Source: Tretioscincus oriximinensis (taxonomy: Eukaryota; Chordata; Lepidosauria; Squamata; Gymnophthalmidae). Taken from it: 64,000 bases of DNA. How positions within the stretch are numbered: position 1 is the first letter of the stretch; each line of letters begins with the position of its first letter. Where the stretch lies: assembly GCA_022410635.1 (NCBI GenBank), contig JAJVDF010000460.1, positions 124,001-188,000 of the forward strand, read 5' to 3'. Position numbers and translations under genes: made by a program. The notes under the pieces are model-generated. The model was not told the origin of the DNA. It saw nothing but the letters and a program-made list of their open reading frames with translations, and searched no databases. Shown in pieces: positions 46,026 through 57,944 of the stretch.

Positions 46026-46590
46026 TTTAGGCTGTATTTTACGCAAGGGCTGTAATTTGCTTACTTAATCATTTACATATTTCTTTACTTTATTTCTTTA
46101 TTTATTTTACTCCCCCTCTTCCCACAGCTACTTTGGGTTTTATAATAATAAAAGCAATTAAAATATTAATATCTTCTTAGTACATGTATCTATATTTTGC
46201 CCAAATACATTGCTGGGTATAGGGTAGGGCATAAGTATAAATAAATAAATTCTTCTCCCCATCCTACAGAAATGTTTGTTTTAAAAACAAAGTTGTTATC
46301 TCTTCCCCAACTTCTCTTCCCATCTTCTACTTTTTACCCATGCTTCATTTTAAAAATCAAATTATCATCATCCATTACAAATGCTCCATTTCTCTGCTGC
46401 TAGGAAGGGTGCGGTTCCCTAACCAAATTTATTGCCCAGAAAAATCAGGGGTGACAAACAAGCGGAGCCTTGCTCCATTGTTAAATTGGAAAAGAACCAC
46501 TAGGTTCTTTTGTTGTTGGATGGGAGCACTCAAGGAAAAAGCCTTTAATTTTAAATATTATTTATTTATTTAAAATTATTTACATCCCAT
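46026..46590. other. unassigned DNA with one LINE or SINE tail
   Basis: A tail-like GGGTATAGGGTAGGGCATAA followed by ATAAATAAAT at 46217-46250 marks the end of another degraded element. The remainder is unassigned. Confidence 0.45.
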
Positions 46591-46870
46591 CCTTCACTAT
46601 TGGTCCCAGGGCGGGTAATAGAAGATTAAGAAATTAAAAAAAATAATAATTGTTTAAAAAAAAGATCTGTACACTCCCTCCCTTCCACCCTCCCTTCCTG
46701 GAAAGAGAGAACACAAAGAAGTTAAGAGTCAAAAGCCTGTGTGAAGAGATGCATTTTTACCAGGTGCCAAAAACTTGAGAGACGTTATTCTAGAATGTGG
46801 TGACCACCACAGAGAAAGACCATGGTTTGCAAGGCAAATTCCAAAGGGCAGGGTTGAAAATCTTAGGAGG
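46591..46870 (-). mobile_element. L2-like LINE ORF2 C-terminal relic
   Basis: The minus strand carries decayed forms of the L2 C-terminal block (..SFSVVVTTF.N..), opposite CTAGAATGTGGTGACCACCA on the plus strand. The plus-strand CATCCCATCCTTCACTATTG at 46583 resembles the tail complement. It is heavily degraded. Confidence 0.5.
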
Positions 46871-46939
46871 TCTTGCAATGTCCCAGATGATGTTGAGAAA
46901 AGACTAGACATCATGCTGAAGAAGATGCATAAAAGTGCA

Positions 46940-48738
46940 ACTTGGAGATTGCAGAGAGGTTGAATGAATTTTTTGCTTCAGTTTTCACTGAAGAAGACAG
47001 AGGGTATTTATCCGCAACAGATTTAGTCTTCTCAGGAAGAACGCCAGAGGAATTAAACTGGATAGAGATGACAAAGGAGGAGGTCCTTTGTAGCCTTAAT
47101 AAGATGAACATTAATAAATCCCCAGGGCCTGATGGCATTCACCCAAGAATTCTTAAAGAACTCAAATGTGAAATTGCTGAACTTCTAACCAAAATATGTA
47201 ATCTTTCCTTAAGATCAGGCATAGTACCAGTAGATTGGAAGGTAGCTAGCATAACACCAATCTTCAAAAAAGGATCCCGGACTGATCCCGGAAATTATAG
47301 ACCCGTCAGTTTAACATCAGTTCCAGGTAAAGTGTTGGAAATCATAATTAACGACAAAATTCTAAACACATGGAGAAGCACACATTGCTGAATGAAACAC
47401 AGCATGGCTTCTGCAAAGCTAAATCATGCCTTACTAATTTGCTAGAATTCCTTGACAGTGTTAACAAACATGTAGATATGTTGATGTTGTCTATCTAGAT
47501 TTTCAGAACGCTTTTGATAAAGTCACTCATCAAAAGCTCCTAAAAAAGCTCCATACTCATGGTATAAGACAGACTTTGTCCTGCATTGGAAACTGGCTAA
47601 AAGATAGAAAACAAATAGTAATAAATGGACATTGGAAAGAGGTAAGAAGTGGGGTACCCCAGGGGTCTATATGCTTTTTAATATATTTATAAACGATCTG
47701 GATGCTGAGCTGAATAGTAAAGTAGCCAAGTTTGCTTACGACACTAAACTGTTCAGGGTAGCGAAAACTGAAAATGACTTTAAGGCACTCCAGAGTGATC
47801 TATTGAAATTGGGTGAGTGGGTATCAAAGTGGCAAATGCACTTCAATTTAAGCAAGTGCAAGGTCATGCACATGGGGGCAAAGAACCCCAACTACTCCTA
47901 CCACCTGATGGGAACCAAGGTTTCTGTAACCGAGCAAGAGAAGGATCTTGGGACAATTCGATGAAGATGTCAACCCAGTGTGCAGCAGCAGCAAAAAAGG
48001 CAAATTCCATGTTGGGGATAATTAGGAAAGGAATCGAAAACAAGTCAGCTAATGTTGTTTTGCCTCTTTATAAATCTGTGGTGAGGCCACATTTAGAATA
48101 CTGTGTTCAATTCTGGTCACCACATCTCAAGAGTGATATTGTGGAACTAGAGAAGGTGCAGAAAAGGGCAACAAAAATGATCAAGGGTCTGGAGCACCTC
48201 TCTTATGAAGTCAGGCTGCAACGTCTGGGCCCCTTCAGCCTCGAAAGGCAATGTTTGAGAGGTGATCTGATTGAAGTGTACAAAATCATGCACGGGATGG
48301 ATAGGGTGAATAGAGAAAAAATGTTTTCTATCACACAACACTAGAACCAGAGGGCACTCCTTAAAACTGATGGGCCGAAAAGTGAGAACAGACAAAGGAA
48401 AGTATTTTTTCACCCAGAGACTCATCGGCCTATGGAATTTACTTCCTGGAGAGGTAGTGGTAGCTCACAGCTTGGATAGTTTCAAGACAGGACTAGACAG
48501 GTTTATGGACACCAAGGGTATAAATGGATACTAGGATAGATGTCTGGATGTTGGCTCCGGGATGGAGCAACAGGCAAGACTCCTGAAATACCATTTGTAG
48601 GGAATCATGAACAGGTGCATATTTTGCTTTCCTCTGTTCAGACTGCCCAGGTGCATCTGGTGGGTCTCTGTGTGAGACAGAATGCTGGACTGGATGGGCT
48701 GTGGCCTGATCCTGTATGGCTCTTCTTATGTTCTTATG
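46940..48738 (+). pseudogene. CR1 LINE, 5'-truncated, with inactivated reverse transcriptase
   Basis: The longest CR1 copy here. From 46942 a 149-codon frame encodes reverse-transcriptase landmarks: NKSPGPDGIHPRILKEL (residues about 58-74), then ITPIFKKGS and NYRPVSLTS. Further on, in shifted frames, are DFQNAFDKV, GVPQGS and FAYDTKLF. The catalytic F/YADD box has become FAYD, losing the first Asp (GAC to TAC). About 14 bp appear to be missing after GVPQGS compared with the usual SVLGPLLF continuation. Frameshifts follow at about 47390 and 47960. The C-terminal domain and 3' UTR are complete to TTCTTATGTTCTTATG. It cannot be autonomous. Confidence 0.9.
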
Positions 48739-48744
48739 TAGAAA

Positions 48745-48870
48745 GAAAAAGTATAATGATAGGACTTTTTAGCTCACCCACTGCTGGATCCCCACAAATA
48801 TGTGAGGCCAACTCCCCTTAACTCACACTATTATAGCATGAAAAAAGCCATGTATGGATAAAGGCAAAGA
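48745..48870 (+). repeat. fragment of unclassified repeat X
   Basis: Shares CACTGCTGGATCCC and an AAAAAGCCATGTATGG-like end with 27975-28145. It is short and diverged. Confidence 0.4.
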
Positions 48871-50047
48871 CACCTTTAACACAGCCAGTTTCCATTATTC
48901 TCAACAAAAACTGGTTACTCTGTGTGACTGGTTAAGGTGCCCTTGCTGCACTTTTAGGATTTCATTCAGCAATGTTGCTTATATTAAAAGCTACACTTGC
49001 CAAAAATCTGTCTTTTACACAGCCATTAAAGACACAGGGATGGAAACCTTGGCCTAGAGTCTATACGACAGCCTCACTGACAAGGCATCCACTGGGATCC
49101 TGAAAAATCTGATGGCTTGGAGATTCTGGTTCCTATAGCAATAATTTAACTCCCAAGATGTTGGCCTAAATAAAGATAAAACATCCAGCTGCACACTAAA
49201 TTCCTCTGAGGTCTGTTCAATTTTTTCATTTCCTTCCAACCCTGTATCTCTTGACACCTCTTAAATGTTAAAAGGACCGAATGCCAGAGAACACAACATT
49301 TTCCTAACCTATTTCCAATCCTGCCAGTTAAGGTTAATTTGAGGCTAACCAAAAATTGGGTGTTTTTTTGCATAAACTGATGAAGTTAACCTGCAAGGGA
49401 TTTTATCTTATTTTACTTTTTGTTCCCAGGTACCAATACAAAAATAACAAATCTTACCAACCTCCTTTATTTTTTCTTGTCCCCTCATTCTTATTCTTCC
49501 TGTGTTCTCTTATCCCTTAAACATACTCGGTTGCAACATGTGTACTATTTTATGCCACAGAAGCGAATGCATAGCAGCTTTGCCTCAAGGGAAATCTTTT
49601 ATCCTCTATTTATTCTTTCTGTGTCTTCCTCTCCCAGCTTTTCTTCTGCTGTGATTGAGCATTATGAGTAAAACGCCTCTATGTGCAACTCCATGAACCA
49701 ATTAGTGTATGAAGTAAATGATACATATAGATTGCATGCCACTGGGTTCAGGTCTGGGTCATCACTCTCAGAGGCCTTAGCCAATATGAAAAATACTAAC
49801 CTGGATTACAGGCTTGTATTGATTTAGATAGGAGTTGTCATTGTCCTTTATTTTGAGGCTATGTAATGATCACAGTCGTCAGCTCCATGGTTGCCAATAT
49901 TCCATAACAAAAACTGAGAAGCATTTAAAAACAAAGGCATATTTTATGATGTTCAGCAGCTTTCTTTTTTGATAACAAAGCAAAATTATTTATTTTGTGT
50001 AGGCAATTGTCTTTTGCTACTACTGAGATGTCATCTAAATCAAAGAG
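48871..50047. other. unassigned DNA
   Basis: No supported gene or repeat. Confidence 0.4.
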
Positions 50048-50312
50048 TTAGGATTTGGTGTAGTGGTTGAGTGTTGGACTTGTACCTGGTAGTCTCCCGG
50101 TTCAATTCCCCACTCCTCCATGAAAGACAGCTGGGTACCTTGGGCCAGTCACAGTTCTTTGAACTCTCTCAGCCCCACCTACTCCACAGGGTGTCTGTTG
50201 TGGAGAAAGCAACAAAATCTATGTGTGCCACCCTATGGTTGGCTTCCCTAAGACCTTTGGGTATAGGGCGGGATATAAGTACAAATAAATAAATAAATAA
50301 ATAAATTTGCAG
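50048..50312 (+). mobile_element. Sauria-type SINE, full-length
   Basis: The best copy in the window: tRNA-like head (GGATTTGGTGTAGTGGTTGA), B box (CCGGTTCAATTCC), core (GGGCCAGTCACAGTTCTTTG; CTCTCTCAGCCCCACCTACT; GGTGTCTGTTGTGGAGAAAG) and a 3' end GGGCGGGATATAAGTAC followed by (AAAT)n at about 50282-50307. Confidence 0.9.
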
Positions 50313-50949
50313 ACTGAGGCTGCCTCCACACATTTTAAGGGTATAGCGAGCTACACTTAATCCCCCCTTTGCCAGCACTTATTATTTGTTGTTGCACAGT
50401 GCTGTCAGAGAGCTCCACAGGAGGAGCATAGTGCCACCATATCAACTGCCGGGATGCTCTCCTCCCACTCACGTGGGTCCCAGCAACCACCCCACATGCC
50501 TACATGCAATTGGCTGCTACTTCAGTCACCTGCTTGCCATGGCTGTGGAAGTCCTCTATACTATGTGCCTGCATACAGGAATGGGTGCAATTTGTTGGGA
50601 GCTCTGTGCTGGGATTACACTTTACTAGAGATCAGAAAGTATGAAACAACAAGGCTTTGCAGTACAATCAGCACTTAAGAGGTGTGATTCTGTGTGGGAC
50701 AGCTGCTTGGATGTCACTGTCATCCAGATAAAGTATCTGCTGTGTGGGGGCAGCCCGAGTGTGAAATGAATCCTATCGGGATAGCAAATGCAAGTCTGCA
50801 GTGTGGATAGTATCTTACAATAATCAATAATCCAGTGATGGATTTCATTTTTACTTTTTCTTTCACATATGTTGAGGGGCAATGGTATATGTGGACCCCT
50901 CCTCAGACCCTAAGACCTGGACTATAAAGAGCAGGAAGCCATTTTTAGC
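50313..50949. other. unassigned DNA
   Basis: GCTGCCTCCACACATTTTAA at 50329 and TCTGCAGTGTGGATAG near 50795-50811 are weakly inverted, perhaps the ends of an old DNA element. Nothing firm is seen. Confidence 0.35.
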
Positions 50950-51125
50950 ATTGAAATTTCTAATAATACATCCAGATTCAGTTTTCCACACTCTATAAGA
51001 CTGTGATTATGAGGGATTTGCCTTACCTAATTACAGGGATTCAGCAGTGGTATTTTTAGAAAGGTCTTCTGGCCAGCTTTTTCCCTCTTAGTACTTTTAT
51101 GCAGCTTCTGTGGTGTAATGTCCTG
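50950..51125 (-). repeat. unclassified dispersed repeat X, inverse copy
   Basis: The minus strand matches 27975-28145: complements of GATTATGAGGGATTTGCC, GATTCAGCAGTGGTA and AGTACTTTTATGCAGCTTCT. Confidence 0.5.
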
Positions 51126-51708
51126 TCTTGGGCCCATAAAAGCACAATTGCTGCAAGAATTCCTGATAGTTCCAGTCCTGCCTCTCAATGCTCCGCTTAC
51201 CTTTCAGTGAAAAAGGGGCATGGAAATGCTGCGGGTTCTTCCCTGATGAATTTACACAGGAAAAAAAAAGCAGTGTTTGTGAGTGGGAAAGACAGGGACA
51301 CCTCCAAACATCCAGTGGCTTTAAAAGTATGTTTTCTCTTTGCTCATTAACAAGAAGAACCAGTAGCTAATGCCAGAAGGGAACCAAATCAGCCAATTGC
51401 AAGCAAGGAATTATCCCAGGGCTTCGTGGAACAATAGGCACATTCTTGAAAAAGAGAAGTAGTGTATGGAGTTTCTTTGTATGGAGAAAAGGTGCACTAT
51501 ATTGTGCTACATCAGAGAAAAGCTCTACAGAAGATGCTTTTTCTGGTGTTTTTTAAAGGTTCAATATACTTTTTCTTCATGCTTTCCTTATGCTAAGATG
51601 TGAATGCTGTCAAACCATGTGGCACTCATGCCATTGAAGTGTAAGAAAGGATGAAGAAAGCAATGTTTGGATGGCCCTAGAGTTTTTTCACTCTCATTCT
51701 TGCTTAAT
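51126..51708. other. unassigned DNA
   Basis: Nothing recognisable. Confidence 0.4.
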
Positions 51709-51928
51709 GCCAAGGGTATAAATTAGTACTAGAATGTCAGGATTCTGCCTCCGGGATAGAGAAACACACAGTACTCCTGAAATGCCATTTGCAGGAAGTC
51801 ATGAACAGGTGCATATTTTGCTTTCCTCTGTTTGGACTGCCCAGGTGCATCTGGTGGGCCTCTGTGTGAGACAGAATGCTGGACTAGATGGGTTCTGACC
51901 TGATCCAGGATGGGTCTTCTTATGTTCA
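51709..51928 (+). mobile_element. CR1 LINE 3' end
   Basis: CR1 3' UTR from GCCAAGGGTATAAATTAGTA to GGGTCTTCTTATGTTC. The final repeat unit is lost. Confidence 0.9.
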
Positions 51929-52566
51929 GACAAGACACAGGCTGCTTCCATCCAAGGATCTACTACAGGCTTGGTAGGATCATCATGATGCCTCCACCAT
52001 ACAGGGAACTAGAACTTTCCTGGGTTCCACCCAGGAAAAAGCTCCTTTGTTGTGGAGGGAGAGGTTGCTGATGTTCTCTGACCGCTCCTTCTAACAGGAA
52101 GCTGCCTGGAGTCCTAGATGTCTGGTGTGCCACAATGGGGTTTGGATAGGGCAAGAAGATGCCAGCCAGTCAGAACTGCAAAATCGCAGCTGGCTCACAT
52201 GTGCAGTAGAAACTTCATGCACCTGGCCAGTTCCACATTGACTTTTTAGGTAATATAAACAGACAGGGGATTACTTTATGGCGAGTTTAAACCCCATTTT
52301 GGAATTTACCCCTTAATGTGGAAGGGACTGCAGTTGTTTTTATCCAAATGAGCAGATGATGCCTTACAGAAAAACCAGAGACCTGCAGAAGTTTCCACAT
52401 TATTTATGCTACTCTGACCATAGCTTAGAAGAGTCTGAATCCAAAAAGTGATTGACTAGATGAACAGGAGGTGCATGACTATGATTCCTGCCACTTCAAG
52501 TCAGAAGAACTGGAGCCAATCTTCATGTTTCCTATACCCAACTGTACGAGCACAAACAGTGTTCTT
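51929..52566. other. unassigned DNA
   Basis: Nothing recognisable. Confidence 0.4.
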
Positions 52567-52575
52567 AACCGGCAG

Positions 52576-52886
52576 GCATGGATAGCTCAGCCGCTTAGGA
52601 ATTCGTCTCTCGCCTGGGAGATGGGGTTTCGAAACCCTGTGTGGGATGTGGGGAGGGGTGAGCACCTTCCACTAGCCTGTAGCTCTAGCCAACCCAGCTA
52701 TTCGAAAGCATGAATTGCAAGAAATTGCAACTGACTGCAAGTAGATACATGGGAACCATCATAGCCTGATGGGGAAGATAGAATGGAATCCTTTGGGCAA
52801 AAATATATCCTTGTAAGCCGCTTTGAGTCCCTTTGAAAGGTGAGAAAAGCGGGGTATAAGAACCAAGTTCTTCTTATTATTATGCA
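52576..52886 (+). mobile_element. tRNA-derived SINE with Bov-B-like tail and target duplication
   Basis: Full-length copy with tRNA-like head GCATGGATAGCTCAGCCGCT, B-box-like GGTTTCGAAACCC, conserved body, AAAGCGGGGTATAAGAACC and a TTC/TTA tail. It is flanked by AACCGGCAG (52567-52575) and AACCAGCAG (52887-52895), a 9-bp duplication with one mismatch. Confidence 0.9.
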
Positions 52887-52895
52887 AACCAGCAG

Positions 52896-53834
52896 AGTCT
52901 ATCAGATGCTGTTAGTGACTGTTGGCTTCTTGGGTCCACAGCCTCACCAGCATTTGTAGGCTAGAAGTACAGCAGCAAGAGAGAGCTCTACCAATCCCTT
53001 GAGGACAGACAATCTTCTCCTTTACTGCAGCATCAACTAGATTGTAATGTCTAGTTTGGATTGTTTTAAAAGAGGAAAGAGGGAAAGTTCAATTCTAGTT
53101 GTACGACAGGGCTCCCACAAAGTGAAAGCAGAGCTGACCTCTTCTAGCATCTGAGGATCTTCCGTTGGACTCTCACAAACAGCTTGGCATCTGCCAGCAC
53201 ATCTTTAGCAAGTTGGCAGCCTCCGTGCCCTTCACAGGTTGCAATCAAACCTGCCTTCCACAGAAGCCTCTTTCTGGCTGATTAACTTTAATGTAATTTT
53301 AATTAAAAACCACAGTGTCAAAGGGTTTAGCTGTTCAAGAAATCAGCACAGATTGTGGCACAGTGGCAGCAGTCACTTGGAAAATGGAAATGCATCCTGA
53401 CAATATTGTGCAGGGGCCAGATAAACAAAGCTGTAGCCTCTTACCTTGCATATCCAAAGAGGAAGGACTACTTTCTAACATATATTCCTTTGAAAATCTG
53501 ACATCTCACATATTTGATGTATTTTTATCTTCAATGCACCTTTTAAAATATTTCGAATTCATTTTTTAAAGGGTGCACTAAGTCTTCTTTTTTAGCAGTA
53601 ATTTAGGAGAATACGTGGACTAGTTTGTAGCATTTTTAATTTTTGTCCTGAATTTCAAAGGCTTTTCTGAATCATCAAATATAATAGCTTTCTTTACACA
53701 GCAAAGAATCTCTCTCTGTGCACGTATGTTATGTAAATAACCTTGTGATTATCATCTTTTCCACTTCAAATCAGAGAGTAGGCTCTATCTATTATGTAAG
53801 TTCTATTCATTACATCTAAAGAAGTACGTTTTTG
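52896..53834. other. unassigned DNA
   Basis: Nothing recognisable. Confidence 0.4.
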
Positions 53835-54125
53835 TATGAAAGCTCAAACTAACAACTTTGTTCTTGTTCATTTCTAAGGTGCTAAGTAAGGGACCCTCTC
53901 ATTTAAGTTTACTAGAAAAAGCAAGAGAGCAGTGCTGCAGCTTTAAGGGATGTGTCAAAGAGAAATTTTCAAAGGGGCAGCTTATCATACCTGTTTCTCA
54001 TAACCTGTTGAAATTTCTTCTTTGTGGTATCCATTAAAGATGCAACACTACTGTCCCTCTCTTTTTTCTGGTAACCCTCTCCTTGGGAATTCAGATTCAG
54101 ACTAACACAGCTACTTCTTTGAATT
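53835..54125. repeat. degenerate dispersed repeat
   Basis: Contains TTTCTAAGGTGCTAAGTAAG, TTAAAGATGCAACACTACTG and CAGACTAACACAGCTACTTC. The last is a phrase common at the ends of a dispersed reptile repeat. It is related to 9612-10170. Confidence 0.5.
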
Positions 54126-56420
54126 CTATCTATATGTGGGGCATTTCACCTATATTTTGTTTCTGATTCTGATCAATAAAAGAAGGATCTGCTATGTCCA
54201 ACAGTTTCCAAATGTTAAAGTTCATTCATGAAACAGAGATGAAAGGCCTCTTTCTTATTTGAAAAGCTGAATAATGTCAGAAATAATTTTATATTGCCCT
54301 GAAATTCTTCAAACTCAGGCAATGCACAGAAATCCTTCAAACCTTTAGGCTTATGTACTGTTAACATAATTAATGCATAAGTGTCCTATGCAATGCGTTA
54401 TTGGACTTTGTAAGTCAGGCAGCTACCTTGCTGTGCGCTTAGTCTGAGTTAAATCCCTGGATTCATCGAAGCAGATGGTTGCCTAATCATTTACTACACA
54501 TGTTTTTATTTTCCTTATTTCTGCACATAATTTAGAAATCCAATAAGTCCTTGATGTGGGTATAAAGTAAATTGGTGATTTGTATAATATAATAGTTTTT
54601 ATTGAAATTGGTGTTTATTTTTATTCTTTGGGTACTCTTATTTTTACATGGATTTATACAATTAGAAAATATAGCTTACCTGTCAAAATAAGGAATAATG
54701 GTCTGAATGGAATTTTTAAAAATCAGGGCCTTTGTTCATATTCTGATTAATACTGTTTACACGTATCCCCACCGCCACCTACCCAGTGAACCAAGTATTT
54801 TAAATTTTGTAGGAAAAATCCATTTACATCTAAAGGCCAGGGTCAATTGCACTCAGCATTTCATGTTCTACAGATGAAAGATTTCTATGCCGCCCTCCCC
54901 AAATTGTTGGGACATTTTGGAGCAGATGGTGCCTGTACAGGTGGGACCATTTCCATTTGAACAGAAGGGTCACAAATGTACTAACTGAGAGGATAGACAG
55001 AACTATGGGGGAGAGTTTAAAGCAGTAGGAAAGTAGATGGGAAGTCTGTACAAAAGTTGCAATAAGAAAGAGGTTTCTAAAACAAGCAGATGGATAGATA
55101 AGAAGAGGAAAAAGCTATATAAACAAGCTACTTTTAAACTGTAAGTTTTCTATCTGCTACGATTAGCTAAGCAGAGTTTGTGGTTTGAAACAAACCCCAA
55201 TTCACATATAGGTGGCTCCCTTGTGAGACAAACAAAATACAAGCAAGTCCTCTTGGCTGTATAGAAGAACTGAAGGAGCATCTGAATCCAGAATTTTCCT
55301 TGGGATAGTTATAGTTTAGGGGTTTAGGGATAAACTGTAGTTAATATTACACTTTAACCAATCAATTGAAACAACACAGAATTTCTACTCAACCAAAACC
55401 CCTGAATAATTAAGCAGAATAATATCAGGTAGAAAGCAGGTGATCTAACAATCCCTAACAAATATCAAAATATAGCAAAGGGGTCTTAGAGCAAAAAGGT
55501 AGGCAGCATGAGTTTATGTAGACATTTCTATGTCAGATATTCAATTATTTAAATCATTAAAGTAATAGTCTTTCTTGTTAGGATTTATTCCAGTGAAAGC
55601 TGGGCATTGGGAAGGATGAAGAAAAGAAAAGATGTTCTTGCATTTTGAATCTGAGGATAGCTAATACTGTAGACCATAAAGGAACTAATGGTTCAGTTCT
55701 GGCTAAAGTAAACCGGATTATTTCCTAGAGACAATACTAATCAAGCAGAAACTCACATACAGTAATTTGCTGTAATCAAATGCAGGAATGAAAAGCCCAC
55801 CAAAAACCTGTTTGGAAAACAAACAGAAGTAGTTGAGGAGGAAGACAAGAGATGTTATAAGTGGATGGGATTAAAAACAATTTCTGCATCATAATGGCCA
55901 GAATCAAGAAACACAACCCATGATGTCCATCTATACTTTAAGTATCCCATATCAGTCCAAATACAGATTCCATAAGTTTCCAGCTTTGACAGTTGGTGGC
56001 CAGGATTGTTTTGGCCAGGCACCCAGAAGGAGTGAAATGGCACTGAACCATGGGCATGGCTACCATAGGGCAAGCGGGGTAGTGCCCTGGGAGTCCCAGT
56101 ATCAGCATACATACTCCCTCAGCAGCATGCAGGGAGGCAGCATGACACAGGTAAACATCGCAGCAGCGCTGTGCTGGCAGTGCTGAGAAGGTCCCCAAGG
56201 TGGGTGGCCTGAGCTAGCACCTGGCCACTGACACACACACCCCTCGGGGCAGCAGTGGCAGCGGATGGGGAGGTAAGAGGGAAGATGATGCCTAGAGAAA
56301 GAACTTCTCTTGCAGGTAACTGAAGTGCTGCAGCAGGGCCAGAGGCATATTCCACAAGGACCACATGCACTTCTATCTCTTTTGGGGCCAGATGCACAGC
56401 AAGTCTCTCTTGAACACAGA
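54126..56420. other. unassigned DNA
   Basis: No gene is supported. ORFs of 85-102 codons at 55855-56427 overlap on both strands without a domain. A fragment of the TTAGAG/GTAGAC repeat family lies at about 55485-55550. Confidence 0.4.
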
Positions 56421-56450
56421 GGAGCAACCTAGTGTGACATCACTTCCAGT

Positions 56451-56666
56451 AGACTGATCAGATTTTCTGAAGCCCAAGGGGAGGGTGCCTTCAGGAGCTG
56501 CCCTCAGTTGCCAGAGCCACCTGGTGGTGGTGCAGTAAAGTTTTTTAAAAATAATAATAAAAATTCACTGCAAAAAACAGGTAATCGCCCCACTCCTGGG
56601 AGGGTGGGTTAAACACCCCAAAACCAGATTCCCCCCCCCCCCAAAAGGGATCATCTGGTCAGCCTG
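56451..56666. mobile_element. hAT-like MITE, copy 2
   Basis: Left end AGACTGATCAGATTTTCTGA; right end GGGATCATCTGGTCAGCCTG. It is flanked by a perfect 8-bp direct repeat, CTTCCAGT (56443-56450 and 56667-56674). It interrupts another repeat whose text resembles 24825-24995. Confidence 0.85.
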
Positions 56667-56674
56667 CTTCCAGT

Positions 56675-57389
56675 CCTACCTCGGAAGTAGCATCACAAAA
56701 TTTTCCCATGTGTTTTGAGCATGGAATGCATAGTGGACCTCTGGCGGGGCTCTTCAGTTATCTACCCCAGGCCCCCAAGGGTCTGGTAATGACGCCATGC
56801 AGCAAGTGATTGAAGCAAGTTATGGTGCTATTTTCATCACATCTGTTCCAACACATTCTCAAACGAGGATACAATGTTCTAGATGGGAGACAACTCATAA
56901 TAATTCTACCAGGTTTCCATGCAAGATTTGCTTTTGCATTTTAGGTTTGACTAATAATTTACTTTTGTGTGGTATTTAATTGTATTGTATGATTTTTAAT
57001 GCTTGATATTTTACTCTGTTTATGCTGTTTCTTGTAACTTGCCTCTGGCAATTTCCAAATCGGAAAGGCAGTATACAAATAAGTACAATAAATACAAAAA
57101 AATAAACAAACAAATAAATAGGGGTTCAGGTTCAGGAACACCTGAGTTTAGTCCAACTTACTAGTCGGTAGTTTATGCTAACATTTCGTGATTGTTGTTT
57201 TTTTAAAGTTGTCATTACCTAAAAAAATAACAGATGCAATCATGATTAAGCCAAGGAACAGTTAGGAAAAATACATTTTATGCAAATCAAACAATCATAC
57301 AGGCCCAAATTTGCTTATCTGAAATATTATCTTGTAGTTGGCCATATTCCTTCCTGCTGACCAGGTTGTTGGAGCAAATGCTTCAGTGC
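56675..57389. other. unassigned DNA with LINE or SINE tail
   Basis: GGCAGTATACAAATAAGTAC followed by an AAATA-rich run at 57067-57120 marks the 3' tail of another old element. The rest is unassigned. Confidence 0.4.
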
Positions 57390-57397
57390 CCCTCAGA

Positions 57398-57936
57398 TAG
57401 ACTGACCAGATTTTCTGAGGCCCAAACCGGGGTTATTAATATTCATGCTAATTTGCATGAACATTACCCACCAACATGCATTCCCCTCCGAAATTCCTGC
57501 CTGAGAAATCTGTGAAGCATTTTTAAAGTGTGTGAGAATTTTTAAAGTGTGTGAGAATTTTGCATCAGAAATTAACATTTTTTTATTTTTTTAGTGAGGG
57601 GAGGGTGCCATCAGGAGCTGGTCCCAGTTGCTAGAGCCCCCAGTGGTGGTGCAGTGAATTTTCTTTTATAAAATCAGGTTTTTTGCAATACGTGAGAATT
57701 TTTTTAAGTGCATGAGAATTTTGATTATTTACTGAGGGAAGGGTGCCTTCCGGAGTTGGCCCGGTTGCCAGAGCCCCCTAGTGATGGTACAGTGGATTTA
57801 AAAAAAAACCTCAAAAAATTATTACTATTAATTTTTCCTCAGCCAAAACTGGGGAAATGGAGCCCCCCCGGGAGGGCAGGTAGATGCCCCAAAACCAAGT
57901 TCCTCCCCCCAAAAAAGGGGTCATCTGGTCAGCCTA
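57398..57936. mobile_element. hAT-like MITE, longest copy (539 bp)
   Basis: Left end TAGACTGACCAGATTTTCTG; right end GGGGTCATCTGGTCAGCCTA. It is flanked by a perfect 8-bp direct repeat, CCCTCAGA (57390-57397 and 57937-57944). The interior holds duplicated blocks: TTTTTAAAGTGTGTGAGAAT twice near 57520-57560, and GAGGGTGCC..CAGGAGCTGG near 57601 recurring as AAGGGTGCCTTCCGGAGTTG near 57737. No transposase ORF is present. Confidence 0.85.
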
Positions 57937-57944
57937 CCCTCAGA

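Noticed and set aside
56119..56427. 102-codon minus-strand ORF with Ala/Leu-rich sequence
   Set aside because: It overlaps other-frame ORFs in a GC-richer patch with no domain; not supported as a gene.
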